Assembly: GCF_000619925.1 (NCBI RefSeq) | Contig: NZ_JHVB01000001.1 | Location: 558,001-622,000 of the forward strand | Source of the DNA: Treponema sp. C6A8 | GTDB lineage: Bacteria; Spirochaetota; Spirochaetia; Treponematales; Treponemataceae | Length of the DNA: 64,000 bases | Reading direction: 5' to 3' | Part shown: positions 35,026 to 43,973 of the stretch, one piece after another | Numbering within the stretch: position 1 is the first letter of the stretch | Layout: each line of letters opens with the position of its first letter | Notes under the pieces: model-generated | Told to the model about the DNA's origin: nothing | The model's database searches: none | Seen by the model: the letters and a program-made list of their open reading frames with translations, nothing else | Program-made: the position numbers and the translations under genes

Positions 35026-37935
35026 TTATGTCTCCAGTCTTACACAATCATCAGAAATATACTCTGAAACATTTTTTATAATTGACGGTAAACCAGGTGG
35101 AGTTATATTTTTACCAGATTCCTCTTTCTTATGACATTCATAATTTAGATTTAACAGAAATTCAAGAATATCATCATCATCTTTTATTCCGTAAGCTAAT
35201 TTTACAGCATTATCTAATTTATTCTGAATTTCAGAAACAGGATTATTTGGGGTAGATTCTATAAGTTTATACAAATCTCGAAGTGAAAAATTATTTTTTT
35301 CCATGATTTCATTTCGCTTGATTCTTAATTCACAAGAAAGTTTTGCAATTTGTCTTATATCTTTTTCTTTGGGATTTTGAGGCCAAGGAAATGAATCAAA
35401 AACTGTATCAGATGTATAACGAGGATCTCCTTTCAGAGATGAACATCTCGCATTAAACCAAAGCCAGTGTATAGTGGAAGAAAAAATACCAAAAGAATAA
35501 TCATCTTCTAATGGAAAAACTACTAACGCATCATTTGGATGTATCTCAGATGAAATAAACTCAAAGATAGGTCTTTTCGTTACACGAGAACAAACAATAT
35601 AACGTTTTTTACTTTCAAGAATATTCATCACTTCATTTCTAGGTCTGAAAAATTGCCACCAAGATTTATATGCATTTTCATGATCATGGTTTACTTTTGC
35701 ATTAGGATTTTTCTTTAACGTCTCTTCATTTTTTCTTTTTTCTTCTTCGGCTTTCGCATTTTTTTCTGGCTTTACCTTTTCTTCAATAATTGTGAAAAGC
35801 TCTTTAAATGTGGATGCTGCAAAAATATCTTGCTTTCTAAAATCTATTACATATCTATCCGGTTGAGATTTTTTTGCACCAACAAGTCTGTCGCCTATTA
35901 AAAATGGAAACAGAACTTCTTTATTCTTAGGATTTTTATCCAGTAATTCTTTTGCTTTATCTAAATCTTTGATAAGGAAAAATTCATTACCATGTGTCTG
36001 ACCTTGATAACAAAAACCCTCAGATTGATTTGTTTTTAACGCAAATGCAGTCTTTACATCACAACTAGATTTTAAGGCAGAACTAATATTTGTAGGATTT
36101 TCATGTTCAAAAGGAGAATCTTTAGAATCACCTTTTTGTGTAGTAAGGGTTTTATTTCCTTTATAGTTATCTTTAATCCAGTTAACTATTGATACATGAA
36201 CAACAGCATCACCTGACCAGACTTGAGTACTAACTGCGTCAAAAATAGTGCCACCGTTATCAACAATATAATCAAGACCACCAACTCGAGAATCATTTTG
36301 TCTTATAGTATTTGTTCCAACTAAACCTGCGCGTTGTCCCTTTTTCATCAGTTCATGTGCTTTTCTGAACCAAAAAACACAATAATCTGCTCTTCTCGGA
36401 ACATCAGGAAAGTTTTGACGGACTTCTTCTATGTATGCATTGTCCATTTCAGCTTTCATTTTATTTTTGCTCTGATAAGGTGGATTTCCAATTACTACAT
36501 CGAATTCAGGCCAATCTGTCAATAAAGCATCCTGACAAAGAATATTATTATCCATATTATCCAGCGGAAGACTGGAATCTATTTCAAATAAAGTGTCACC
36601 ATACCAATGTTTATGCCATTTATCTGCCCCGATTTCTTTTGCAAGCATCATAGTTACTTTAGCAAGCTCTACTGCTACAGGTTGAATCTCTATACCAAAA
36701 AATTGTGTTGTTGAAATAACACTAAAAGGATAAAGCTTAAGAATGGATTTTTTTGAATTCTTTTTAACTAACAGTTCAGAGATTTTATCTAAAATATCAA
36801 GTTCTATTTGCTTTAATGCAAGATACGCAACAAATAAAAAATTACCACTACCACAAGCCGGATCCAAAACTTTATAAGTTTTTAATTCCTTGATTAACTT
36901 ATCCAAAGCTTCGACAGTTTTTGCTTTTTCAAGTTTTTCTTTCCATGGTCTAACAATACAAGGATTAACTATCTTTTGAATATCAAGCTCGCTTGTAAAA
37001 TGTGCTCCATATTCATGTCTTTGTGCAGCATTCATTGTACCTTCAAATAAAGAACCAAAAATTGCAGGGTTTACAGAAGTCCAATCTACTTCACATGCCT
37101 TTTCGAGTAACCGTAAGCTAGTGAAATCCAGTTGAAGGGGCTCAACTTTCTTAAAAAGGCCACCATTAAAATACGGAACATTTTTATATTTTCCGCCTTC
37201 TGCTTGTGTTTTACTTGACATCTGTCTAAACAGACCACCAAGTTCATCATATGTATTTTCTTTTCCTGATACACAATTCTTTACTAAAGTTGTGAATAAG
37301 CCATTTGGTAAAAGTCCAAAATCTTCACTAAACATAGATAGAACACATTGAAGTAAAAACCTTTGAACTTTTAAAGGGGGTTCTTTTTTATCAAAAACTT
37401 CGTATTTATATATCTCACCAATTGTTCTTGCAACATCTTTAGAAATCTTTTCAATATTGTTATGGAAATTAGGTTCTCTGCCATCTGGATACATAAAATT
37501 GAAAGCTGATTTACGTGATTTTAAATCATCTATAGAAATTATATCTGCTAAAGAAAGATAATCATAAATAATAAATACATCAAAATTACAAAGAATTATA
37601 TAACGAGGTTTTTGGGCCTTTGGGCCAATAACAACAGAAGGATTCATTTCAATCCAGTAATTTTTTACTTGCTCAAAATGCTTTTCAAGATTTTTTTCTG
37701 CTCGTTTTTTCATTTCTATTAAAACACCAGGTTGTCCTAATGGCGCGAAAAGACAATCAGCGAATTTAGTTGTATCATCAGAAAATTTTATTCTTGATTC
37801 AAAAGTACCTCCAGCGGTAACGACATCCTCATAACCAAATATTTGAAAAAAATGATTAAGAAAAGTTTGAGCTTCACCTTTTTCATCACCTTTTAATGTC
37901 TTTGCAAATTTAATAAATTCTTCTGCTGATTTCAT
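35026..37935 (-). CDS. Single-chain restriction-modification enzyme (type IIG/IIL, MmeI-like)
   Basis: 969 residues combine cutting, methylation and specificity. A PD-(D/E)xK nuclease is suggested at Asp60 and E74-x-K76 (VLIEMKK). The N6-adenine methylase has motif I DPACGSGNF at 358-366 and motif IV NPPY at 484-487. The C-terminal ~350 residues should be the target-recognition part. It would block invading DNA while methylating its own genome, giving the lysogen a defence trait. AGAGGAAG precedes the ATG. A perfect palindrome lies upstream. No separate methylase or specificity gene is adjacent. Confidence 0.88.
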   Translation of the reverse strand: MKSAEEFIKFAKTLKGDEKGEAQTFLNHFFQIFGYEDVVTAGGTFESRIKFSDDTTKFADCLFAPLGQPGVLIEMKKRAEKNLEKHFEQVKNYWIEMNPSVVIGPKAQKPRYIILCNFDVFIIYDYLSLADIISIDDLKSRKSAFNFMYPDGREPNFHNNIEKISKDVARTIGEIYKYEVFDKKEPPLKVQRFLLQCVLSMFSEDFGLLPNGLFTTLVKNCVSGKENTYDELGGLFRQMSSKTQAEGGKYKNVPYFNGGLFKKVEPLQLDFTSLRLLEKACEVDWTSVNPAIFGSLFEGTMNAAQRHEYGAHFTSELDIQKIVNPCIVRPWKEKLEKAKTVEALDKLIKELKTYKVLDPACGSGNFLFVAYLALKQIELDILDKISELLVKKNSKKSILKLYPFSVISTTQFFGIEIQPVAVELAKVTMMLAKEIGADKWHKHWYGDTLFEIDSSLPLDNMDNNILCQDALLTDWPEFDVVIGNPPYQSKNKMKAEMDNAYIEEVRQNFPDVPRRADYCVFWFRKAHELMKKGQRAGLVGTNTIRQNDSRVGGLDYIVDNGGTIFDAVSTQVWSGDAVVHVSIVNWIKDNYKGNKTLTTQKGDSKDSPFEHENPTNISSALKSSCDVKTAFALKTNQSEGFCYQGQTHGNEFFLIKDLDKAKELLDKNPKNKEVLFPFLIGDRLVGAKKSQPDRYVIDFRKQDIFAASTFKELFTIIEEKVKPEKNAKAEEEKRKNEETLKKNPNAKVNHDHENAYKSWWQFFRPRNEVMNILESKKRYIVCSRVTKRPIFEFISSEIHPNDALVVFPLEDDYSFGIFSSTIHWLWFNARCSSLKGDPRYTSDTVFDSFPWPQNPKEKDIRQIAKLSCELRIKRNEIMEKNNFSLRDLYKLIESTPNNPVSEIQNKLDNAVKLAYGIKDDDDILEFLLNLNYECHKKEESGKNITPPGLPSIIKNVSEYISDDCVRLET

Positions 37936-37948
37936 TACTTCCTCTTAT

Positions 37949-37965
37949 TTACAATCTAATTGTAA
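37949..37965. promoter_or_regulatory. TTACAAT-CTA-ATTGTAA palindrome upstream of the restriction gene
   Basis: Seven-base arms with a three-base centre, 14 bases before the ATG. A candidate operator for timing of restriction expression; no controller gene is adjacent. Confidence 0.45.
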
Positions 37966-37990
37966 CTGTCTTTTACTTATTATTATATTT

Positions 37991-38869
37991 TTAAAATTTT
38001 TTATCAATTTTTTCATTAATTTCTTCAATCTGTTTAGCCAGGGTTTCCAGAGTTACTTCAGATTTTTCATCTGAATCTTCATCAATTTCTTTGCGGCTGT
38101 CATTTACAGCATCTACGATTACTCCGACGATAACGTTCATAATAATTGAAGCTTCAAAGAAATTGTATGATACAAAATAAATCCATGCCCAGGAGAATCT
38201 GGCAATAATCACGGATGAATTAATACTTGTTAAACCAAAGAGAGAAAAGAAAGCAAGTTTGAGACTGCCAAAATAATCTGGAAAATCGATACTAAAAATA
38301 CTTGTGCCTATAATCGCATAAACGTAGGCAAAAATTAGTAATAGCGAAAAGGTCCATAGTACACTCGGGAAGGCTTTTATAATTGCCTTTACCATAACTC
38401 TTAAACTTGTAATGCCGTTTATGAGTTTTAAGGTTTTCATTACTCGGAGAGATTTTAAGCCTTTTATGAACTTAATTGATTTGAAAACACGGAAAACTCG
38501 GAATACAGCAAAAAATGGAAGAGAACCTATTGTTGAAACTAATACAATGAATAAATCAAAAATATTCCATTTGTTCATATGGAAAAATTTTTCACCATCT
38601 TCATCAGTCCGAATTTCACCAAAGAATTCACGATTATAGGCAATAGCTTTTATAATAAGTTCAAAAACAAAAATATATAGACAAATCTGGTCTAACCAGA
38701 ATAATAAATGAGAATATTTTTCTTCAATTGATGGGGATGTTTCTAATCCTAAAATAACTGTATTGATTATTACAACCAGAAGCATAAAATATTCAAAGAG
38801 AGTATCAGCTTCTCCATCTACATAATATTTAAGTCTTTCACAGAAATTTTTGTCTTCGTCTTTTATCAT
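37991..38869 (-). CDS. Voltage-gated ion channel of the NaChBac fold with an altered selectivity filter
   Basis: 292 residues: six membrane segments, and a voltage sensor with nine basic residues at every third position from Arg124 to Lys148. The pore begins YFGSLKLAFFSLF like NaChBac, but the filter reads GLTSINSSV (212-220) where NaChBac has the Glu of TLESWA; Glu is replaced by Asn and Trp by Ser. A C-terminal coiled-coil (~270-292) would tetramerise it. Ion preference cannot be assumed to be Na+ or Ca2+. It lies between a restriction enzyme and a nuclease gene, so a defence-effector role is possible but unproven. Confidence 0.88.
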   Translation of the reverse strand: MIKDEDKNFCERLKYYVDGEADTLFEYFMLLVVIINTVILGLETSPSIEEKYSHLLFWLDQICLYIFVFELIIKAIAYNREFFGEIRTDEDGEKFFHMNKWNIFDLFIVLVSTIGSLPFFAVFRVFRVFKSIKFIKGLKSLRVMKTLKLINGITSLRVMVKAIIKAFPSVLWTFSLLLIFAYVYAIIGTSIFSIDFPDYFGSLKLAFFSLFGLTSINSSVIIARFSWAWIYFVSYNFFEASIIMNVIVGVIVDAVNDSRKEIDEDSDEKSEVTLETLAKQIEEINEKIDKKF

Positions 38870-38886
38870 TTTTATATTCCCTAATT

Positions 38887-39504
38887 TTATTTCTTTAATT
38901 TATTTATTTCTTCTTCAAGATATTCAACGCCTGACAATGCCGGAATATTTGCATCTTTTAATGCTTTAAGATTTACCTTATATTGCTCTGGAAAATTCAG
39001 GAACTCTTTTGCCATTCTTCTTATACCAGCAGGGCATAAATATGCTGGTGAATGGCGACCATTTATTCCTAAAGAAGGAATTGAAGCATCAAATAAAGGT
39101 TCATTTACTGTAACTCCAAATAATTGCTTAACTACGTCATTTGAAAGTTGAATAAAATAAGGGATTCTTACAACTTTATAACCACAACTTTCATAGATTT
39201 TCTGATTCTTTTCATCTTTTTCTATAGTATCTGGATTTTCATAATGTGGGAGACCATCAAATTCAACAATTAATTTTAAGCTTTCACTACGATAATCAGG
39301 TCTTATACTGTATTTTTGCCCATTATGTTCACCGAAGGACTTATTATGAATCCAATCATGAGTATTAGGAAAAATAACTTCCAGATATTCATTTAACCCT
39401 GTCCTTATTAAACCTGTATCTTTATCTTTCCCTGCTTTTATTGCTAACTCAGTTGTTTCTCTAATAAAACCCCATGTTTTACCCATATTTTTTTTTACTC
39501 CCAA
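38887..39504 (-). CDS. DUF559/Vsr-like PD-(D/E)xK nuclease-like protein
   Basis: 205 residues. IRPDYRSESLKLIVEFDGLP followed by HY and, later, YESCGYKVVRIPYF is the Vsr/DUF559 endonuclease pattern: metal-binding Asp in RPDY, Glu-Phe-Asp strand and the final GY-VVRIPY strand. Whether it cuts DNA is unknown; such proteins occur in defence and mobile-element loci. It lies between the channel gene and a zinc-ribbon gene, all on the minus strand. Confidence 0.75.
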   Translation of the reverse strand: MGVKKNMGKTWGFIRETTELAIKAGKDKDTGLIRTGLNEYLEVIFPNTHDWIHNKSFGEHNGQKYSIRPDYRSESLKLIVEFDGLPHYENPDTIEKDEKNQKIYESCGYKVVRIPYFIQLSNDVVKQLFGVTVNEPLFDASIPSLGINGRHSPAYLCPAGIRRMAKEFLNFPEQYKVNLKALKDANIPALSGVEYLEEEINKLKK

Positions 39505-39549
39505 AAAAATGAATTAAAGGGAGCATACAACAGTACACTCCCATAGATT

Positions 39550-39855
39550 TTACATATAGAAATGATAACCGGTCGGGCTTTTATGGCAAGAGCCACCTGT
39601 TGCGGAACCTGAAGAATGACCACAATAACGGCACACATAAGAACCTGAATGTTCGCCTATGTAATAATGGTAGCCAGAAGCTGTTTTGTTACAGCTGCCG
39701 CCAGTTGCAGAACTTGATTTGTGTCCACAGCCAGAACAAATGTAACCATCATCACATTCTTCCATATAATCATGTGAACCTGTTTCGCTTTTTGAACAAC
39801 TTCCTCTTGTTGCAGAGCTTGATTTATGACCACAGCACCTACAAATATAACCCAT
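39550..39855 (-). CDS. Three-fold zinc-ribbon-like repeat protein
   Basis: 101 residues made almost entirely of three ~34-residue repeats, each with Y-x-C-x2-CGH-x-S-x-SAT-x-GSC-x-KS/T-x2-G-x-H-x-Y/F. Each repeat offers three Cys and two His for one Zn. Start supported by AGGAGG before the ATG. I know no named family with this exact layout. It could bind nucleic acid or another protein. Confidence 0.7.
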   Translation of the reverse strand: MGYICRCCGHKSSSATRGSCSKSETGSHDYMEECDDGYICSGCGHKSSSATGGSCNKTASGYHYYIGEHSGSYVCRYCGHSSGSATGGSCHKSPTGYHFYM

Positions 39856-39888
39856 AAAATCCTCCTAATGTTTTTTATTAGTATATAT

Positions 39889-39920
39889 ATTATAAACCCG
39901 TTTTATTTGTTATGCATAAT
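39889..39920 (-). promoter_or_regulatory. Promoter of the zinc-ribbon gene with a degenerate shared operator
   Basis: On the minus strand TATAAT is at 39889-39894. GTTATGCATAAT at 39909-39920 matches the GTTAT-NN-ATAAC operator at 9 of its 10 fixed bases and covers the -35 position. Weaker than the other copies; the match may be chance. Confidence 0.4.
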
Positions 39921-39994
39921 ACTTCTAAATTAATTTCAATGTAAAAAAAATATCTTCAATATGATTCAGATATTATTTTTTGTTTATTGATTAT

Positions 39995-40261
39995 TTACTC
40001 ACATACTCTTTTAATCTTTTCTATTTCTTCATTAGATAGGCTGCATTTGTATCTACTTTCAACAAGAGCAGGCTCATCAGTGACCGTCATAGCAAGAAGA
40101 GTGTTGTCATATGGATTTTCGAAAAATATAGTTTTTTGTTTCTGTAAATCACCAGAAAACGTACAGTAAATATTACAGGGAAGATTATACTTTGGGACGT
40201 CTTTAGGACGGATGATTGTATAAGGTGATTTATTTTTCATATTCTGAATAATCCACTCCAA
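39995..40261 (-). CDS. Small paralogue of an internal domain of the esterase/zinc-ribbon protein
   Basis: 88 residues from a TTG at 40261, or 81 from the ATG at 40240. TIIRPKDVPKYNLPCNIYC and KCSLSNEEIEKIKR closely mirror TIHPEDIPELKLPCKVLC and KCSLSDEEIETIRK inside the neighbouring 581-residue protein. It overlaps that gene's end. Function unknown; it looks like a free-standing copy of one domain. Confidence 0.6.
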   Translation of the reverse strand: MEWIIQNMKNKSPYTIIRPKDVPKYNLPCNIYCTFSGDLQKQKTIFFENPYDNTLLAMTVTDEPALVESRYKCSLSNEEIEKIKRVCE

Positions 40262-41975
40262 ACTCTTTGCGGAAAGTCATAATGAGACTTTTGTCTTTTC
40301 TTGCTGCAATAACGTATTTTTCATTACATTCATCACAACACCTGTGAATTTCGCCAGCTTCTTTATAATAGATTGGCCAGGTAGAATTGCCATCTCCATC
40401 AAAAACTTTATTGCAAAAGCAACAGAAGTTTTTTCCTTCGTCAGGACGGAGAATCTCGAAATCATTTATATCACAATCTTCTTTATCATTATTAAATGAA
40501 TCTTGTAATTCCTCTTTAAGCTTAGCAAGATCTTTTACAGCTTCTTCATAGCTCATATCATCCATATCAATGTAGTATTTTTTTGAAGGAAGAACTGTAT
40601 TAGAATTCCATTTATATTGATTATAGCTATAAACAATGCGATATTTTGGAATGTGACTATCTGGATTTACTTTCAATTTAAGTGCAGCATGAAATGTTGG
40701 TGAATCAATTATTCCTTCTGCATGAAGTAAAATTATTCCTTTATTTATTCTTACAAATTTCCTAATTGTTTCAATTTCTTCATCAGACAAAGAACATTTT
40801 TTACGCTCCTCTAAAATACGAGGAATGCTATCAATTGTCATACTGAAATACTCTTTAGTTTTCGGATCACAAAAACGAATTACATTTTCGTAAGCAATAA
40901 CGCAGGCCCAGCTGTCAAATTTGAGATAAGGAACTTTTCCCCAACTTGTTGAACAGCCACACAATACTTTACAAGGAAGTTTTAATTCTGGGATGTCTTC
41001 TGGATGAATTGTTGTTGAAAAGAAACCAAAAATTTCATAATAAAACAAGTCTTCCATTACTGTATAAAAGTGGTTAAGGAGTTCTTCAAAGTCAGAATAA
41101 TATGATAATTTTTTGATAACATAATTTTTATATTTTAATTTTATTTGACAAATCTTAATAGTATTAAAACAATCTACTATAGCCATACTGTTAAATTCAT
41201 CAATAATTGCAAAAGAATCAAAATCATCCTTTAGAATCTTTGAAAAGGAGTAATATTTTTCTGGTGAAATCTTGTTACCACAAATTCTATCTGTAAAATC
41301 TATTAATGCTCTATTAAAACTTTTTGCTTCATCATCAATTTCTTTCTTTGATTTTATTAGTTGGTGAATAATATGGACTTGAGTATGTACCAGGACTCTT
41401 TCTCCAAAGTACTTTTCTGCATGTTGTATGCCACTTGTTAAATACTCTTCTTCGATACTATGATGCCCCTTAATTAAAATACTGTTTGTTATTTTGCATT
41501 CTTTGTAACAAAACAATTTATCAAATGAATCTTTAAAATGAAATAATTCATCATCTCTAGCAAAAATACCGAAGGTATGGAGTTTTTGTTCTTCTGAAAT
41601 CGATTCATATTTTTCCATTTTACGGAAATCAGATAATACAGCTTCTGAAAGAATGATTGGATTACCAGTTGTTCTGTCTTTTAATTTTGGAATTTCTATA
41701 GATGGATACAGACAGGGATTTATTACAAGTTTGTCGATTAAATCTTCATACTGTAAAACATAAAAAGCCCCTAGAGAAGCTCCGATTAACAGTTCTATAT
41801 TATTTTCTTTGCAGTATGCTTTAATAAGCTGCTGTGTTTTTGAAATATCAGTATGCAAATGTGGAAATGGAATTGAATGAATGTTCCAGTTCCTGAGAGT
41901 TTTATTTAATGTTTCAAAAGTTCCGCCTTTTGGATTTCCCATAAAGCCGTGAATATATAATGCGTTTCTTTTCAT
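40230..41975 (-). CDS. Fusion of YqiA-like esterase and C-terminal zinc ribbon
   Basis: 581 residues. Residues ~1-200 are an alpha/beta hydrolase of the UPF0227/YqiA type: YIHGF oxyanion loop, nucleophile Ser in IGASLGAFYVL, Asp in FARDDELF and His in KGHHSIEEEY. Residues ~200-480 are unrecognised and include a segment (~345-405) shared with the small protein downstream. The last ~60 residues form a zinc ribbon (CCFCNKVF ... CCDECNEKYV) also found in the protein at 43974-44912. Last long gene of the second accessory operon. Substrate unknown. Confidence 0.7.
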   Translation of the reverse strand: MKRNALYIHGFMGNPKGGTFETLNKTLRNWNIHSIPFPHLHTDISKTQQLIKAYCKENNIELLIGASLGAFYVLQYEDLIDKLVINPCLYPSIEIPKLKDRTTGNPIILSEAVLSDFRKMEKYESISEEQKLHTFGIFARDDELFHFKDSFDKLFCYKECKITNSILIKGHHSIEEEYLTSGIQHAEKYFGERVLVHTQVHIIHQLIKSKKEIDDEAKSFNRALIDFTDRICGNKISPEKYYSFSKILKDDFDSFAIIDEFNSMAIVDCFNTIKICQIKLKYKNYVIKKLSYYSDFEELLNHFYTVMEDLFYYEIFGFFSTTIHPEDIPELKLPCKVLCGCSTSWGKVPYLKFDSWACVIAYENVIRFCDPKTKEYFSMTIDSIPRILEERKKCSLSDEEIETIRKFVRINKGIILLHAEGIIDSPTFHAALKLKVNPDSHIPKYRIVYSYNQYKWNSNTVLPSKKYYIDMDDMSYEEAVKDLAKLKEELQDSFNNDKEDCDINDFEILRPDEGKNFCCFCNKVFDGDGNSTWPIYYKEAGEIHRCCDECNEKYVIAARKDKSLIMTFRKEFGVDYSEYEK

Positions 41976-41985
41976 TTCAAACTCC

Positions 41986-42639
41986 TTATTTTAAAAGATA
42001 ATTGCAAAATACTTCTAAAGAGCCTTTACCTTGCATCAAAGCTTGGGCGGCTTTTAGAAGTTCGAAGTTTTCAACATCTTCTTTCAATTCTGCATATTCC
42101 AATGTTAAAAGGCTTGGATGATAGTGTTGGAAACATAATTGTTTTTTGTTGTTATAGGATGGTTCTAAAGCTTCGACTCGGCAGCTAATATCTGTTGTAT
42201 CAAGATAAAAGCCTTTTTTCATAAGATTCTTTCTGAATTTGATTCCTTTTTTATAATCTGTTTCATTTTTACAGCTTGCAAAAATTGCAATTTTGTCGTC
42301 CCCAATTGTATGTACAAAATCACCATTTCTGAATGGATAAGGAACCTCAATAAATGCGTTTGTAAAATGCTCTTTATGAAACCATTCAACTTTTTTTGCA
42401 TCTTTTGTACGAATACATTCTTTAAGCTGGTTATGAAACTCATTGTATGCAGCATCATCTTTTATAGTTTCATCTATTTGATTTAAGAAAGAAAGCTTTT
42501 CCTCATTAGAAAGTTTTGGGTTTTGATATATGAGTACCGCCTGTTCGAAAGGGCTAAAGATTCGATTTTCTTTTTTGCATTGAGTAATAATATCTTTTGA
42601 GGCGATAAGTTTTTCTAATGGAATGTTTAATTCTTTCAT
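41986..42639 (-). CDS. Hypothetical protein of the accessory operon, 217 residues
   Basis: Not a named family. The segment FSPFEQAVLIYQNPKLSNEE, followed by KLSFLNQI, resembles a helical motif common in uncharacterised Lachnospiraceae and Treponema proteins, and the same kind of segment (LSHFLLADLILLNVTLSMED) occurs in the protein at 46235-46996. A beta part (NGDFVHTIGDDKIAIFAS) follows in both. Ten bases before the esterase gene. Confidence 0.55.
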   Translation of the reverse strand: MKELNIPLEKLIASKDIITQCKKENRIFSPFEQAVLIYQNPKLSNEEKLSFLNQIDETIKDDAAYNEFHNQLKECIRTKDAKKVEWFHKEHFTNAFIEVPYPFRNGDFVHTIGDDKIAIFASCKNETDYKKGIKFRKNLMKKGFYLDTTDISCRVEALEPSYNNKKQLCFQHYHPSLLTLEYAELKEDVENFELLKAAQALMQGKGSLEVFCNYLLK

Positions 42640-42642
42640 AAC

Positions 42643-43362
42643 TCAATTCTCCTGTTTAGGTTTACTATTCGCTAAAATAGCAGTCATAAATTTTCCTATT
42701 AGCATATTATATAAACGAAATGCAACTGTTACTTTTTTAGCTTCGATTTTATTTAATGTATCGATTTTACTTAGAGAGTACGTCTCTGCAGCGAACCGAG
42801 ATTTCTCTTTAATTTTGTGTAATACATTTTTATCTAGTGTAAAGAAGTTTTGTTTATATATTTCTGTAATCAAGGCTATAAATCTTTTTGCAATAGTTTT
42901 AAAAGATTTATAGTTCTCATTTATAGAATTACTTTCGTTATTTGTAAGTAATGGCCCATTTACAGGTACAAGCAAAAATGGGAAAAATAATGCATTAAGT
43001 TTTTCATCCATATCTAAGAAAGTTTCAAATAATGATTTAATAATTGTATTTTTAAATATAATGCCAGAAGTCTTTGGGACCCTATATTCTTCTATTGTAT
43101 TAAGAGTTTTTGAATCAATAATACGAACAGAGTACAAGGTTTCGCCTTCAAAATTAGCACCATTTAATTCTTCGAATAACTCTTCATAAACTTCTTTTGC
43201 AGAATAAGATAGAAGATTTTTAAGAGTTGTACTGTTCATTATTAGCCATTGTTTTTTCCAGTTATTACTATCAGATTCATAAATAATAAATTTTTCAAAA
43301 CGAGACCGGATTACATCAAGAGAAAATGAACTGCTGTCGAATCTTAATTTGTTATAGTCCAT
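42643..43362 (-). CDS. Hypothetical protein, 239 residues
   Basis: Unrecognised, mostly helical. No membrane segment or catalytic motif. A hydrophobic block (ALFFPFLLVPVNGP) near residue 120 precedes a helical C-terminal half. It lies in the second accessory operon, 3 bases before the next gene. Confidence 0.5.
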   Translation of the reverse strand: MDYNKLRFDSSSFSLDVIRSRFEKFIIYESDSNNWKKQWLIMNSTTLKNLLSYSAKEVYEELFEELNGANFEGETLYSVRIIDSKTLNTIEEYRVPKTSGIIFKNTIIKSLFETFLDMDEKLNALFFPFLLVPVNGPLLTNNESNSINENYKSFKTIAKRFIALITEIYKQNFFTLDKNVLHKIKEKSRFAAETYSLSKIDTLNKIEAKKVTVAFRLYNMLIGKFMTAILANSKPKQEN

Positions 43363-43374
43363 AGTTTTATCCTA

Positions 43375-43968
43375 TTATTTTTGAACCTGCATTTTATTTA
43401 CCCAAGATTTTACAGCATAAAATAAAAACCTTGATGATATATAAAGACAACTGATTTGAATTAGAACAAAAAAAACTGCAACACCATAGTATGTACTGAA
43501 ATAAAAACACTTTTCTTTAAATTGTTTTATTAAAATAAATGTTATTGAAGCAAAAATACAAATTATATCAGTAATAATTAAAGGTGAAGATAGTTTGTCA
43601 TACATATCTAGCCAGTTCATAGAATCATTTAATCTTTCTTTGCAAGCTTCAGTTTCTTTTTGAGTAAATTTTCCTTTTTTACAATTAACATCTAAGGAAT
43701 AATGTACTCCCGGCCAAGATGCATGCATATATTTAAATGGCAGACGAGCAAAATAACACCGAAACTTTTTACAAAGAAACCAGATGTTTATAAAATAAAC
43801 CAAAGTAAGAATAACAAAACATATTAGAATATATTTAGCTTCAGTTATTAAAACAGTATTTGACCATAAAGGTACAGAATTACAAAAAGAAATTACGAGA
43901 AGCAATAGAAATTGCGAAATATAAACTGTGAGGACTTCCGTCCTTATTAGTTTATTCATAATTATCAC
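43375..43968 (-). CDS. Four-helix membrane protein
   Basis: 197 residues with two membrane segments near the N-terminus (~12-30 and ~45-65) and two near the C-terminus (~130-150 and ~162-185), separated by a ~60-residue soluble loop that holds CKKGKFTQKETEACKERL. An inner-membrane component of the second accessory operon; family unknown. Confidence 0.6.
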   Translation of the reverse strand: MIIMNKLIRTEVLTVYISQFLLLLVISFCNSVPLWSNTVLITEAKYILICFVILTLVYFINIWFLCKKFRCYFARLPFKYMHASWPGVHYSLDVNCKKGKFTQKETEACKERLNDSMNWLDMYDKLSSPLIITDIICIFASITFILIKQFKEKCFYFSTYYGVAVFFVLIQISCLYISSRFLFYAVKSWVNKMQVQK

Positions 43969-43973
43969 CTCAA

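Noticed and set aside
35026-37935. Type I HsdM subunit working with the half-HsdS at 52869
   Set aside because: The protein has its own nuclease motif and a long C-terminal recognition region, and the genes are 15 kb apart with different control.
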